In this document: positions 7,976 to 16,439 of the stretch, in pieces | Layout: every line of letters begins with the position of its first letter | Position numbering within the stretch: position 1 is the stretch's first letter | Assembly: GCA_002256345.1 (NCBI GenBank) | Contig: NKIY01000003.1 | Location: 682,001-746,000 of the forward strand | Direction of reading: 5' to 3' | Length of the DNA stretch: 64,000 bases | Source of the DNA: Bradyrhizobiaceae bacterium PARB1 | GTDB lineage: Bacteria; Pseudomonadota; Alphaproteobacteria; Rhizobiales; Xanthobacteraceae | The notes under the pieces: generated by a model | The model's database searches: none | What the model saw: the letters and a program-made list of their open reading frames with translations, nothing else | What the model was told of the DNA's origin: nothing | Translations under genes and position numbers: made by a program

Positions 7976-9463
7976 ATGGCAGAACGAATCCTCATCGCCG
8001 ATGACGACGCGGTCCAGCGCCGCCTCGTCGAGAACATGGTGCAGCGCTGCGGCTACGAGGCCATCGTGGTCGAGAGCGGCGATGCCGCCATGGCGCGCCT
8101 GATCAACCCGGACGCACCTGTCATCGACGCCATGCTGCTCGACCTCGTGATGCCGGGCCTCGATGGCATGGGCGTGCTCGAGCGCATTCGCGACGCCGGC
8201 CTCAACATTCCCGTTATCGTCCAGACCGCCCACGGCGGCATCGACAACGTCGTCTCGGCAATGCGCGCCGGCGCCCACGATTTCGTCGTCAAGCCGGTCA
8301 GCGCCGAGCGCCTGCAGGTGTCGCTGCGCAACGCGCTGAACACCAGTGCGCTGAAAGGGGAATTGCAGCGCATCCGCCACAGCCGCGAAGGCAAGCTCAC
8401 TTTTGCCGACATCGTCACCCGTAGCGCCGCCATGGAAAACGTACTCCGTGCCGCGCGCAAGGCCGCATCCTCGTCCATTCCCGTGCTGATCGAGGGTGAA
8501 TCAGGCGTCGGCAAGGAAGTCATCGCCCGCGCCATTCACGGCTCCGGCGAGCGCAGCAGCAAGCCTTTCGTCGCCGTGAATTGCGGCGCCATTCCCGACA
8601 ATCTCGTCGAATCGATCCTGTTCGGCCACGAGAAAGGCGCCTTCACCGGCGCCACCGAACGCCACGCCGGCAAGTTCGTCGAGGCCTCCGGCGGCACTCT
8701 CTTCCTCGACGAGGTCGGCGAACTTCCTCTCAATGCGCAAGTTAAGTTGCTGCGTGCACTGCAGGAAGGCTCCGTGGAAGCCGTGGGCGGCAAGCGCCCG
8801 GTCAAGGTCGATGTCCGCATCGTCTCGGCGACCAATCGGCAGCTGCTCGAACTCGTCAAAGCCGGTCACTTCCGCGAAGACCTTTTCTACCGCCTGCACG
8901 TCCTTCCGCTGACGGTGCCGCCGCTGCGCGCCCGCCGCGAGGACATCCCATATCTGCTACGGCATTTCCTCGCCCGTTTCTGCGCGGAGGAGAACCGTCC
9001 CATTACCAGTATTTCCGGTGAGGCGATGTCGGTGCTGACGCAGCTCGACTGGCCCGGCAACATTCGCCAGCTCGAAAACGCCGTCTATCGCGCCGTGGTG
9101 ATGAGCGAGGGCGAGCAGCTCGGTCTTGCGGATTTCCCGCAGACGACTGCGCCTGCCGCGCCGGTCCCCTCGCTGACGGCCGGACCGCTGATTGTAGAAC
9201 CGGTCTATCACGCCATCGCGCCGACCATGGTACCGGACGCAGTGCCGCTGGCGGCCTCGACATCCAGTCTCGCCATGCTGGCGCCGGACAACGAGGTCCG
9301 CCCGCTCGAAGAACTCGAATCCGAGATCATCCGCTTCGCCATTTCGCATTACCGCGGACAGATGTCGGAAGTCGCGCGGCGCCTGAAGATCGGACGCTCG
9401 ACGCTCTATCGGAAACTCGATGAAGCTGCGGAAAAGAACTCCGCCCCGACAGACGAAGCCTAG
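7976..9463 (+). CDS. Sigma-54-dependent response regulator (NtrC type)
   Basis: The 495-residue protein has three domains. Residues 4-120 are a receiver domain with acidic residues DDD near the start, phosphoacceptor Asp near residue 56 (LLDLVMPGLDG) and Lys in VVKPVS. Residues about 142-370 are an AAA+ sigma-54 activator with Walker A GESGVGKE, the sigma-54 contact GAFTGA, and Walker B GGTLFLDEVGE. The C-terminus has a Fis-type HTH, SEVARRLKIGRSTLYRKLDE. An AAP-rich linker separates the last two. The frame is open back to 7808, but that extension runs through the palindromic repeat; ATG 7976 begins the receiver fold directly. No sensor kinase gene is adjacent, so it is an orphan regulator; its targets are unknown. 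Confidence 0.93.
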   Translation: MAERILIADDDAVQRRLVENMVQRCGYEAIVVESGDAAMARLINPDAPVIDAMLLDLVMPGLDGMGVLERIRDAGLNIPVIVQTAHGGIDNVVSAMRAGAHDFVVKPVSAERLQVSLRNALNTSALKGELQRIRHSREGKLTFADIVTRSAAMENVLRAARKAASSSIPVLIEGESGVGKEVIARAIHGSGERSSKPFVAVNCGAIPDNLVESILFGHEKGAFTGATERHAGKFVEASGGTLFLDEVGELPLNAQVKLLRALQEGSVEAVGGKRPVKVDVRIVSATNRQLLELVKAGHFREDLFYRLHVLPLTVPPLRARREDIPYLLRHFLARFCAEENRPITSISGEAMSVLTQLDWPGNIRQLENAVYRAVVMSEGEQLGLADFPQTTAPAAPVPSLTAGPLIVEPVYHAIAPTMVPDAVPLAASTSSLAMLAPDNEVRPLEELESEIIRFAISHYRGQMSEVARRLKIGRSTLYRKLDEAAEKNSAPTDEA

Positions 9464-9769
9464 TTCCGCTCTTTATTGTTGCCCCACGCGCAGCGAACAT
9501 GTCCTTGTTGTGGCTGGGGAACTTGAACCGTTGCGATGTAGTGACACACGAAGTCAAAAGCAGCGGATTGAAAAGAGTGCGACGTTGCAAACCATGTGGG
9601 TTGACGTCAGTTTGTTCTCAAACGACCCCGCTAGGTGGTGGCACCTGGATCGGGGCAATGTATCGTCTGCGTAGTGAATCGCGACATGCGAACGCTTCAA
9701 CCGAAGCTTAGATGTGAGACTAGAACTGTTCCAAGCGAACCGGAGCAGATTCACTCGAGAGGAACGAGA
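9464..9769. other. Intergenic region, 306 bp
   Basis: No gene, structured RNA or clear promoter was recognised. A small GCTTC-AACC-GAAGC hairpin lies about 80 bp before the transpeptidase start. The last 15 bp hold the Shine-Dalgarno (GAGAGGAA) of that gene. Confidence 0.5.
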
Positions 9770-11959
9770 ATGCGAGACTTCAACAAGAGCCGTTCTGGAT
9801 TCGACCGCGTGCTGCTGGCCGTGGCTGCTACATTCCTGACGGTCTCCGCTGGCGCCGCCTTTGCCCAGAATGTTTCGGCACCGACCACCTCGCCGCGCGA
9901 CAGCGTCTCCGAACTTGCCATCGATGCGGCCGTGCCGCGCCCCGAGCCCGCCAACGTCCCGCCACCCACCGCAGCCGATTTCAAGGCCGGGACGCCAGCC
10001 GACACCAAGTCCGAAACAACCGCATCCGTCCCTGACGCCGCCAAGGCATCGGACAAGATTGTCGGAACGACATCGAGCGAAGCTCCGAAGGTCACCGAGA
10101 CAAAAACGGACGAAGCCAAGCCCGCCGAAACAGTTACTGCTCCGGCGACGCCCGTTCCGGCAACCGCCGCCGCGCCGGCAGTTCCGGCCGCCGAACCGCC
10201 GAAGGATGTCGCCAAAGATATTGCGAAGCCGGCTTCGACCGTCGCAACCGCCGACCAGGCGGTCGCCGACAAACTGCGCGAAATGCTCGGCAACAAAGCG
10301 TCGCGCCAGTTCGACCGCAAGGGTGAGCGCGCGGCCGTCGAGAAGTTCTACACCGCACGAGACTTTGCACCGCTGTGGACCCAGGGCGGCATCGCCACCA
10401 CCACTGCTAAGGGCGTGATCGCCCGCCTGAAGGACGCCGGCAGCGAGGGCCTCGATGCCGCCGATTATCCAGTGCCCGACTTCACTGCAGCAAGCACGCC
10501 GGAAGCCCAGGCCGAAGCCGAGCTGAAGCTCACCGCCAGCATGCTGGACTATGCGCGCCAGGCGCAGAGCGGCCGCATGCACTGGTCGCAGATCGACGGC
10601 GACATCATGTATCCCGAGCACCCGACCGATCCGGCGGAAGTGCTCGCCAACGTCTCGACCGCCAAAGACGCCTCGGCTGCACTCGCCAGCTACAATCCGC
10701 AGCATGACGGCTACAAAAAGCTGAAGGCCAAGCTCGCCGAGTTGCGCGGCGAGACCGAGATGCCGGTGCAGCCGATCGCCGAAGGGACGGCGCTGAAATT
10801 CACGAAGGCGACGAAGAAGAATCCGAACCCGACCGTGACCGAAGATGATCGCGTGCCGCAGGTACGTGCCCGTCTCCACGTCGCCAATGCCAGCGACACC
10901 AAGTACGATGGAGAGGTGGCGGAGGCCGTTCGCAAGTTCCAGGCGAGCAGCAACATGAAGGCCACCGGCATCCTGGACGACGCCACCGTGCGCGCCATCA
11001 ATGCGCCGAAGCGCGATCGCCAGATCGACACGCTGCTGGTCAATCTGGAGCGCTGGCGCTGGCTGCCGCGTCAGCTGGGCGCCGCATCGCTCGGCAATGC
11101 CTATGTGATGCTGAATATCCCGGACTATACGCTGAAGGTGGTGCAGAACGGCGCACCGGTCTGGCATACCCGCGTCGTCGTCGGCAAGACTGGTAAGCAT
11201 GCGACGCCGCTGATGACCGAGACGATGAAGTACATCACGGTCAACCCGACCTGGAACGTGCCGCCATCGATCATCTACAACGAATATCTGCCAGCGCTGC
11301 AGCAGGACCCGACGGTGCTCGACCGCATGGGCCTGAAGCTGACGCGCAACGCCGACGGCAGCATTCACGTGTCGCAGCCGCCGGGCGAAGCCAACGCGCT
11401 CGGCCGCATCCGCTTCAACTTCCCGAACAAGTTCCTCGTCTATCAGCACGATACGCCGGACAAGAACCTCTTCGGTCGCGATGAACGCGCCTTCAGCCAC
11501 GGCTGCATGCGTGTGCAGAACCCGGATCAATATGCGGCGACGCTGCTCAACATCACCATGCCGAACGAGCGCTACACGCCGGAAAAGGTTCGCGGCATGT
11601 ATGGCCGCAGCGAGATCGATCTGAAATTCCCGACGCCGATTCCGGTCAACATCACCTACCAGACCGCCTTCGTGGACGACGCCGGCAAGCTGCAGATGCG
11701 CAAGGACGTCTATGGCCGCGACGCGCAGATGCTGGCAATCCTGAAGAATGCCAAAGGCAAGGATCTGGAGCAGGTGGTCGCCCGCGCGCAGCCAAACTAT
11801 TCACGCCCCCGTGCGGATCTTCCGCAGGGCGTGGCATTCAACGGCCAGGGCGCCCGCAGCAGCGAACCGAACTTCTTCGAGCGCCTGTTCGGCGGGGGCT
11901 TCGGCCAGCAGCAGCAGGCCGCGCCGAGCCCGCGCGGTCGGCGCACCGAAATCCGGTAA
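9770..11959 (+). CDS. L,D-transpeptidase, YkuD domain (YcbB-like)
   Basis: This 729-residue secreted enzyme forms 3-3 peptide cross-links in peptidoglycan. A signal peptide (residues 1-27, VLLAVAATFLTVSAGAAFAQ) is followed by about 130 residues of Ala/Pro/Thr/Lys-rich linker. Next come a scaffold region (FDRKGERAAVEKFYTARDF, AAD near residue 240), a peptidoglycan-binding domain at about 362-412 (VAEAVRKFQASSNMKATGIL) and the YkuD domain from about 442. The catalytic motif SHGCMRVQNP near residue 577 is intact, with Cys as nucleophile. The C-terminus is Gln-rich. ATG 9770 is chosen because it begins the signal peptide and has GAGAGGAA 6 bp upstream; the frame is open to 9635. A typical terminator follows. 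Confidence 0.9.
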   Translation: MRDFNKSRSGFDRVLLAVAATFLTVSAGAAFAQNVSAPTTSPRDSVSELAIDAAVPRPEPANVPPPTAADFKAGTPADTKSETTASVPDAAKASDKIVGTTSSEAPKVTETKTDEAKPAETVTAPATPVPATAAAPAVPAAEPPKDVAKDIAKPASTVATADQAVADKLREMLGNKASRQFDRKGERAAVEKFYTARDFAPLWTQGGIATTTAKGVIARLKDAGSEGLDAADYPVPDFTAASTPEAQAEAELKLTASMLDYARQAQSGRMHWSQIDGDIMYPEHPTDPAEVLANVSTAKDASAALASYNPQHDGYKKLKAKLAELRGETEMPVQPIAEGTALKFTKATKKNPNPTVTEDDRVPQVRARLHVANASDTKYDGEVAEAVRKFQASSNMKATGILDDATVRAINAPKRDRQIDTLLVNLERWRWLPRQLGAASLGNAYVMLNIPDYTLKVVQNGAPVWHTRVVVGKTGKHATPLMTETMKYITVNPTWNVPPSIIYNEYLPALQQDPTVLDRMGLKLTRNADGSIHVSQPPGEANALGRIRFNFPNKFLVYQHDTPDKNLFGRDERAFSHGCMRVQNPDQYAATLLNITMPNERYTPEKVRGMYGRSEIDLKFPTPIPVNITYQTAFVDDAGKLQMRKDVYGRDAQMLAILKNAKGKDLEQVVARAQPNYSRPRADLPQGVAFNGQGARSSEPNFFERLFGGGFGQQQQAAPSPRGRRTEIR

Positions 11960-11988
11960 ACGCAGCGCACCAAACGCAATGTCATCAA

Positions 11989-12017
11989 GGGCTCCATCTG
12001 CGGATGGAGCCCTTTTT
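11989..12017 (+). terminator. Rho-independent terminator after L,D-transpeptidase gene
   Basis: GGGCTCCATC (11989-11998) and GATGGAGCCC (12003-12012) form a perfect 10-bp stem with loop TGCG, directly followed by TTTTT. It ends the plus-strand transcript 2 bp before the stop of the converging GST gene. Confidence 0.93.
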
Positions 12018-12018
12018 G

Positions 12019-12687
12019 TTAGTTGATGCCCTCCTCCTCTCGGCGAGCGGCGGCAAGGAAGACTGCGTATTGATCATCAAAAGCGCGCCTGAAGGCAGGC
12101 CGCGCTTCGCCGCGGGCAACGTAGGCGACGAGATTGGGATGTTCTTCGAGCAGTCCCGAACCGCTCGACCTGCGCAACACGCCAATCATCACGAGGTCAC
12201 CGGCACTGAAGCTGGGCCCGAGCCATTCCGCGTCACCGAGCGCGCGTGAAAGGTCCGTCAGGCGATGGCGGACCCGCTCTTCGAGCAGCGGTTGGCGCGC
12301 CGCGAACCAGGGCGCATTGCCTTCGACGAGGATCGCGGCGTCACGTTCGACAATCGGCGGCTCGATCGTGCTCAGCGCCGCAAACATCCACATGATCGCA
12401 CGAGCCCGCGCGGCCGTATCCTCCGGCAAAAGACCCCCATGGCGCTCCGCAATCTGCAGCACGATGGCGCCGGACTCGAAAAGCGCGAGATCGCCATTCT
12501 CATAGCTGGGAATTTGCCCGAAGGGCTGCAGCCCACGATGTGCGGCCGCCTTCATCTCCGTGAATGTCACCAGACGAACGTCATAAGGCTGGCCGACCTC
12601 TTCGAGCGCCCAGCGAACCGGCATGTCTCGCGCCAGCCCCTGACCGCGATCGGGCGAATCCCTGAAGGCCGTAATTGTGGGTCTCAT
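12019..12687 (-). CDS. Glutathione S-transferase family protein
   Basis: A 222-residue protein with the two-domain GST fold. The thioredoxin-like N-terminal half has SPDRGQGLARDMPVRWALEE in the place of the catalytic loop, then the glutathione-binding cis-Pro region (FGQIPSYENGDLALFESGAI), in which Ser of ESGAI normally contacts the glutathione gamma-Glu. The helical C-terminal half ends SAGDLVMIGVL, matching the N-capping box ADI/L of GSTs with Gly-Asp. The catalytic Tyr/Ser/Cys of the first helix is not certain: Ser in DSPDRG is the best candidate. Substrate unknown. The gene is monocistronic and converges on the transpeptidase gene. Confidence 0.85.
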   Translation of the reverse strand: MRPTITAFRDSPDRGQGLARDMPVRWALEEVGQPYDVRLVTFTEMKAAAHRGLQPFGQIPSYENGDLALFESGAIVLQIAERHGGLLPEDTAARARAIMWMFAALSTIEPPIVERDAAILVEGNAPWFAARQPLLEERVRHRLTDLSRALGDAEWLGPSFSAGDLVMIGVLRRSSGSGLLEEHPNLVAYVARGEARPAFRRAFDDQYAVFLAAARREEEGIN

Positions 12688-13119
12688 GACGAATCTCCTG
12701 CGATGACATCGCGGCGCATGGTCGCCGAGCCTGATTTCTTCAAAGGACGAAGGGGTAGCGGGCCTCTCGACATCGGCCCTCCCGTTTTCTGAAGCCCGAT
12801 GATGCCCGCCGTGGCGAGCCGCGCGTCAATCGCAGGGTTTGCCAGCAACACTTCGAGCGGGAGAGAAAAGTCTTTATTTCCAGAAGCTTGAAGCTAGAAC
12901 GCCCGATCTTTTGAGCAGCCATCCGGTTGCAAGATTAACCATCGTCCACCTGGAAGGATGCAGAGGGCTAGTTTTCGCCATACTCAACGCGTTAAGCTTG
13001 ACAGTGGCAGAAATGCCAACTTGGGGGGAGCGGCGTAAACCTCGGTTAACCCTCCCGTCTTAACAGTGGATTCACCCTCTTTCGCCACATGGGGTTGCGA
13101 GAGAGTTTGAGTAACTTGG
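12688..13119. other. Intergenic region, 432 bp
   Basis: Divergent space between the GST and DUF882 genes, with lower GC in its centre. A TTGACA hexamer lies at 12998-13003 followed 17 bp later by TTGGGG, which is not a credible -10 box. GGCA-GAAA-TGCC is a short hairpin just after it. No gene or named regulatory element was recognised. Confidence 0.45.
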
Positions 13120-14745
13120 GTGGGCTCCGACGTGCCGGCTGTTTTTGCACGCAAAGTGAAATGGCGTCCTTCGCGCGCCGGCTTGAACGCCGGCCTGGCT
13201 TCGTTGGTGCTGATGGCCAGCGCGAGTTCGGTCCATAATGCCACTGCCGACAGCGAAACCCGCACCCTCTCCTTCCACCACACCCATTCCGGCGAAGACC
13301 TCACCGTCACCTTCAAGCGCAACGGGCGCTATGACGAAGAGGGCCTGAAGAAGCTTAATTACTTCCTGCGCGACTGGCGCAACCACGACCAGACCACGAT
13401 GGACCGGCGCCTGTTCGACATCGTCTGGGAGGTCTATCGCGACGTCGACGGCAAGGCGCCGATCCAGATCATCTCCGCCTATCGCTCGCCCGCCACCAAC
13501 GCCATGCTGCGCCGTCGCTCCTCGGGCGTGGCGCGCCACAGCCAGCACATGCTCGGCCATGCGATGGACTTCTTCATTCCCGGCGTGCAGCTGGAAAAGA
13601 TCCGCATCGCCGGCCTGCGTCTTCAGCGCGGCGGCGTCGGTTTCTATCCGACCTCCGGCTCGCCCTTCGTGCATCTCGACACCGGCAGCATCCGCCACTG
13701 GCCGCGCATGACCTATGCGCAGCTCGAACGCGTGTTCCCGAACGGACGTACCGTACATCTGCCGTCCAACGGCGGCACCATGCCGGGCTATCAGCTCGCC
13801 GCGGCCGATATCCAGAAGCGAGGCTCCGGCGACAGTGTCAGCCTCGCCAGCAGCAAGCCGGGCAACCTGCTCGCTTCGCTGTTCGGCCGCAAGTCGTCTG
13901 ACGATGAGGATGAGTCGGCGGCGCCGGCAATTGCGCCGAGCAAGGCGGCGCCTGCGCCGACGGTCGTCGCTGCGGCAGCCCCCGCACCATCAGCAGAGCC
14001 CGTGCCGATGCCGCGCGCCAAGCCGCCCACGGCCAATGTGGTGCTCGCCTCCGCCGATACCGAAACCATCCCGCTGCCACGTCCGAAGCAGCAGATCGCA
14101 GCAGCGACACCGCCGAAAACCGACGGTCGTCCGCAGACCCCCACCGACATCATCAATGCCCGCGGCTTCTGGGATGACATCCCCGAGCCGAAGCAGGCGA
14201 CGCCGCAACAGGTCGCCGCCCTGACCGCGCGCCAGGCCCTCGAACAGATTACCGATGCGCAGCCCACGCGGGGTGAATCGACCTTCGCCAAGGCGATGGC
14301 CTATGCGCTCCCGGCTAATTCGCCGGTGGACCGCTCCAACGTGGTGGCCGCCAGCGCACCGATCCCGCGCAGCATCCGCCCGAATGTCCCGAACAGGAAT
14401 TCGATGGTTGTGAACGAGGTCACCACGGTGATCGGCAAGAGCATGGGCCAGGCTGGCCCTGTCGCCATCGCGACGCGCCTGACCGCAGCGCATATTCCCG
14501 ACAACCACATCTGGACGCGCGCGATGATCGTTGCACCGAGCGTGGTCAACTCGATGTCGGTCTCCTCCATCGGCGACGGCGATCTCACCGTGCTGCGCGC
14601 GCATTTCGCCAAGCCGCAAAGCGTGGTGGCGATGGGCTTCTCCGACGATCCGCAGGCCGGGCTGCTCAGCGATCAATTCAGCGGTTCGGCGACGGCAAGG
14701 CTGGTGACCACGAGCTTCGCGATGCGGACCGCTGCGCTGCGCTGA
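13120..14745 (+). CDS. DUF882 / M15-like murein peptidase-type protein with long C-terminal tail
   Basis: The 541-residue protein has an N-terminal signal-anchor (GLNAGLASLVLMASASSVHNA) and a DUF882 domain at about residues 45-215, related to YcbK and peptidase M15A. Metal-binding residues of the M15 fold are present: HSQHMLGHAMDFFIPGV (His and Asp of HxxGxAxD) and FVHLDTG (second His). Such proteins are thought to hydrolyse or bind peptidoglycan cross-bridges in the periplasm. From about residue 225 to the end is an Ala/Pro-rich tail without recognisable domain, with a slightly more ordered last 120 residues. The start codon is GTG with GAGAG upstream. With the L,D-transpeptidase 1.2 kb upstream it makes a small envelope cluster, though the two are not co-transcribed. 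Confidence 0.85.
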   Translation: MGSDVPAVFARKVKWRPSRAGLNAGLASLVLMASASSVHNATADSETRTLSFHHTHSGEDLTVTFKRNGRYDEEGLKKLNYFLRDWRNHDQTTMDRRLFDIVWEVYRDVDGKAPIQIISAYRSPATNAMLRRRSSGVARHSQHMLGHAMDFFIPGVQLEKIRIAGLRLQRGGVGFYPTSGSPFVHLDTGSIRHWPRMTYAQLERVFPNGRTVHLPSNGGTMPGYQLAAADIQKRGSGDSVSLASSKPGNLLASLFGRKSSDDEDESAAPAIAPSKAAPAPTVVAAAAPAPSAEPVPMPRAKPPTANVVLASADTETIPLPRPKQQIAAATPPKTDGRPQTPTDIINARGFWDDIPEPKQATPQQVAALTARQALEQITDAQPTRGESTFAKAMAYALPANSPVDRSNVVAASAPIPRSIRPNVPNRNSMVVNEVTTVIGKSMGQAGPVAIATRLTAAHIPDNHIWTRAMIVAPSVVNSMSVSSIGDGDLTVLRAHFAKPQSVVAMGFSDDPQAGLLSDQFSGSATARLVTTSFAMRTAALR

Positions 14746-14770
14746 GCAGAGCTCGATATCTCCGCCGGTC

Positions 14771-14862
14771 ATCACCCGCGAACGCGGGTGATCCAGTACA
14801 CGGCGGCCTCTGTGATGAAATCGGAAAGTCTATGTCTACTGGATCCCCGCTTTCGCGGGGAT
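14771..14862. repeat. Paired palindromic repeats (ATCCAGTA / TACTGGAT family), copy 1
   Basis: ATCACCCGCG-AA-CGCGGGTGAT followed by CCAGTA (14771-14798), then TACTGG with ATCCCCGC-TTTC-GCGGGGAT (14837-14862). The two hairpins face each other with their CCAGTA/TACTGG ends inward, 38 bp apart. The same layout recurs at 22241, 30901, 38124 and 44857. Confidence 0.8.
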
Positions 14863-14891
14863 ACCAGCAAGTGATCGACGCGCTCCGCGCC

Positions 14892-15167
14892 TCACAGCAT
14901 TCCGAGAGCCTGCAAATAGGTCTCCAGGATCGTCTCCTGTTCAGCGCGTTCATTCGCATCCTGTTTACGCAGGCGGATGATGGTGCGCAGCGCCTTCACG
15001 TCGTAGCCGTTGCCCTTGGCTTCGCCATAGACATCCTTGATGTCGTCGGAGATCGTCTTTTTCTCTTCCTCGAGGCGTTCGATGCGCTCGACGATGGCTT
15101 TCAGCTGTTCCTTGGCGAATGAGTGCGTTGCCTGATCGTCCAGCACGGACGCAGCATTGGTGGCCAT
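14892..15167 (-). CDS. gapR: GapR nucleoid-associated protein (DUF2312, UPF0335)
   Basis: The 91-residue protein has the DUF2312 core [22 protein letters not shown], then [23 protein letters not shown] and [16 protein letters not shown]. It is almost entirely helical, with a coiled coil in the first half. In Caulobacter this family is GapR, an essential protein that encircles overtwisted AT-rich DNA ahead of replication and transcription and stimulates topoisomerases. Length and core match the Caulobacter protein (89 residues). It is a single gene with its own promoter region; nothing is odd about it. Function transfer is by family and is strong. Confidence 0.92.
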   Translation of the reverse strand: MATNAASVLDDQATHSFAKEQLKAIVERIERLEEEKKTISDDIKDVYGEAKGNGYDVKALRTIIRLRKQDANERAEQETILETYLQALGML

Positions 15168-15358
15168 CGGGAACTCCTGAACTGATGTGGTTTGATGTGG
15201 GTGGCGAGAGGCGCCGGTTATGGGCGCTAGTCTCTTAAAAACTTGTCTCTAATTCGACACTCGCGACCATGGCCGATGGGGTCAAGCCGCGCGCCGAATC
15301 ATCCACAGCGCCCCCACAGAATTGATAGCGCAGGGGCTGCCCGGGGTTGCATTCCCGG

Positions 15359-15661
15359 TCAATGTCCGGGATGCACCTTTTTCATAGCCTCGAGCTTCTC
15401 CGGCGTCGCTTCGCTCTGGTGCAGCGACTTCCAGGTCTCGTAGGGCATCCCATAGACGGCCTCGCGGCTCTCGTCCTTGCTCAGGGCCACGCCGCGCTCG
15501 TCCGCCGCGTCCTTCAACCAGTTCGACAGGCAGTTGCGGCAGAAGCCGGCGAGATTCATCAGGTCGATGTTCTGCACATCGGTGCGGCCCTGCAGATGCG
15601 CCACCAGCCGGCGGAACACCGCGGCCTCGAGTTCGGTCTGCGTCTTTTCGTCTATCGCCAT
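15359..15661 (-). CDS. DUF1244 domain-containing protein
   Basis: A 100-residue protein (MAIDEKTQTELEAAVFRRLV). The conserved DUF1244 core is visible: HLQGRTDVQNIDLMNLAGFC, then RNCLSNWLKDAADERGV and YGMPYETWKSLHQ. Two cysteines (GFCRNCLS) in a CxxC arrangement may bind metal. The family is widespread in Alpha- and Gammaproteobacteria and has no agreed function. A GTG four codons upstream (15673) would add MRRD, but ATG 15661 matches the usual family start. The gene stands alone. Confidence 0.85.
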   Translation of the reverse strand: MAIDEKTQTELEAAVFRRLVAHLQGRTDVQNIDLMNLAGFCRNCLSNWLKDAADERGVALSKDESREAVYGMPYETWKSLHQSEATPEKLEAMKKVHPGH

Positions 15662-15826
15662 GTCTCGTCTCACTCAAAACGTATGGTAAGCGCGTAAGAT
15701 GGGTTCTTTACCAGATTTCGCCATAACGCGGGTCGAACGACCGGGACCAGCCGAATCGGCCCCTGCCGTTGACAGGCCAGTCAGGTCACGCGAAACCGTC
15801 AAGGAACTGATATATATCGACGCCGA

Positions 15827-16426
15827 ATGATCATCGCGAATCCCCACAGCCCATCCCGCGCCCGTTCATGGGCCAGCCTGCTGCCAGTCCTGGCCGTTAT
15901 GCTGGCGTGCATGTGGGCGACACCTGCGGCGGCGGATTTCCGGCTTTGCAACAACACGTCGAGCCGGGTCGGCATCGCCCTCGGCTACAAGGACGCCGAT
16001 GGCTGGACCACCGAGGGTTGGTGGAACGTGTCCTCCCGCGCTTGCGAGACGCTGCTGCGTGGAACCCTGGTGGCCCGGTACTATTATATCTATGCCATTG
16101 ACTACGACCGTGGCGGTGAATGGTCGGGTCAGGCCTTTATGTGCTCGCGTGACAAGGAATTCACCATCAAGGGGACAGAGAATTGCCTGGCGCGCGGCTT
16201 CGACCGCACTGGCTTCTTCGAAGTCGATACCGGTGAACAGCGCGCCTGGACGGTGCAATTGACCGAGACCAACGAGCAACCACCCAAATTGCCGGGCATG
16301 CCGGGTCCAGGTCCTGGAGGGCCACCTCCGGGAGCGCCGGGCTCGGGTTTCCCCGCACTGCCGAACAATCCGGGCAACGCGCCTGCAGGATCGCCGCCGG
16401 CGACGACGCCGGGCACCAAGCAATAG
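15827..16426 (+). CDS. DUF1036 domain secreted protein
   Basis: The 199-residue protein has a signal peptide (SLLPVLAVMLACMWATPAAA, residues 18-36) and a DUF1036 domain, about residues 37-145: DFRLCNNTSSRVGIALGYKD, then GWWNVSSRACETLL and FTIKGTENCLARGF, with four cysteines likely forming two disulfides. The last 50 residues are Gly/Pro-rich (PGMPGPGPGGPPPGAPGSG), a collagen-like low-complexity tail. The family occurs mostly in Rhizobiales and cyanobacteria; function is unknown, presumably periplasmic. It is 13 bp upstream of pyk and surely co-transcribed, an arrangement conserved in related genomes as far as I recall. Confidence 0.88.
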   Translation: MIIANPHSPSRARSWASLLPVLAVMLACMWATPAAADFRLCNNTSSRVGIALGYKDADGWTTEGWWNVSSRACETLLRGTLVARYYYIYAIDYDRGGEWSGQAFMCSRDKEFTIKGTENCLARGFDRTGFFEVDTGEQRAWTVQLTETNEQPPKLPGMPGPGPGGPPPGAPGSGFPALPNNPGNAPAGSPPATTPGTKQ

Positions 16427-16439
16427 AACGAGCCGAGAC

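Noticed and set aside
12998-13026. Sigma-70 promoter with TTGACA
   Set aside because: No acceptable -10 hexamer at 16-18 bp; random match is likely.
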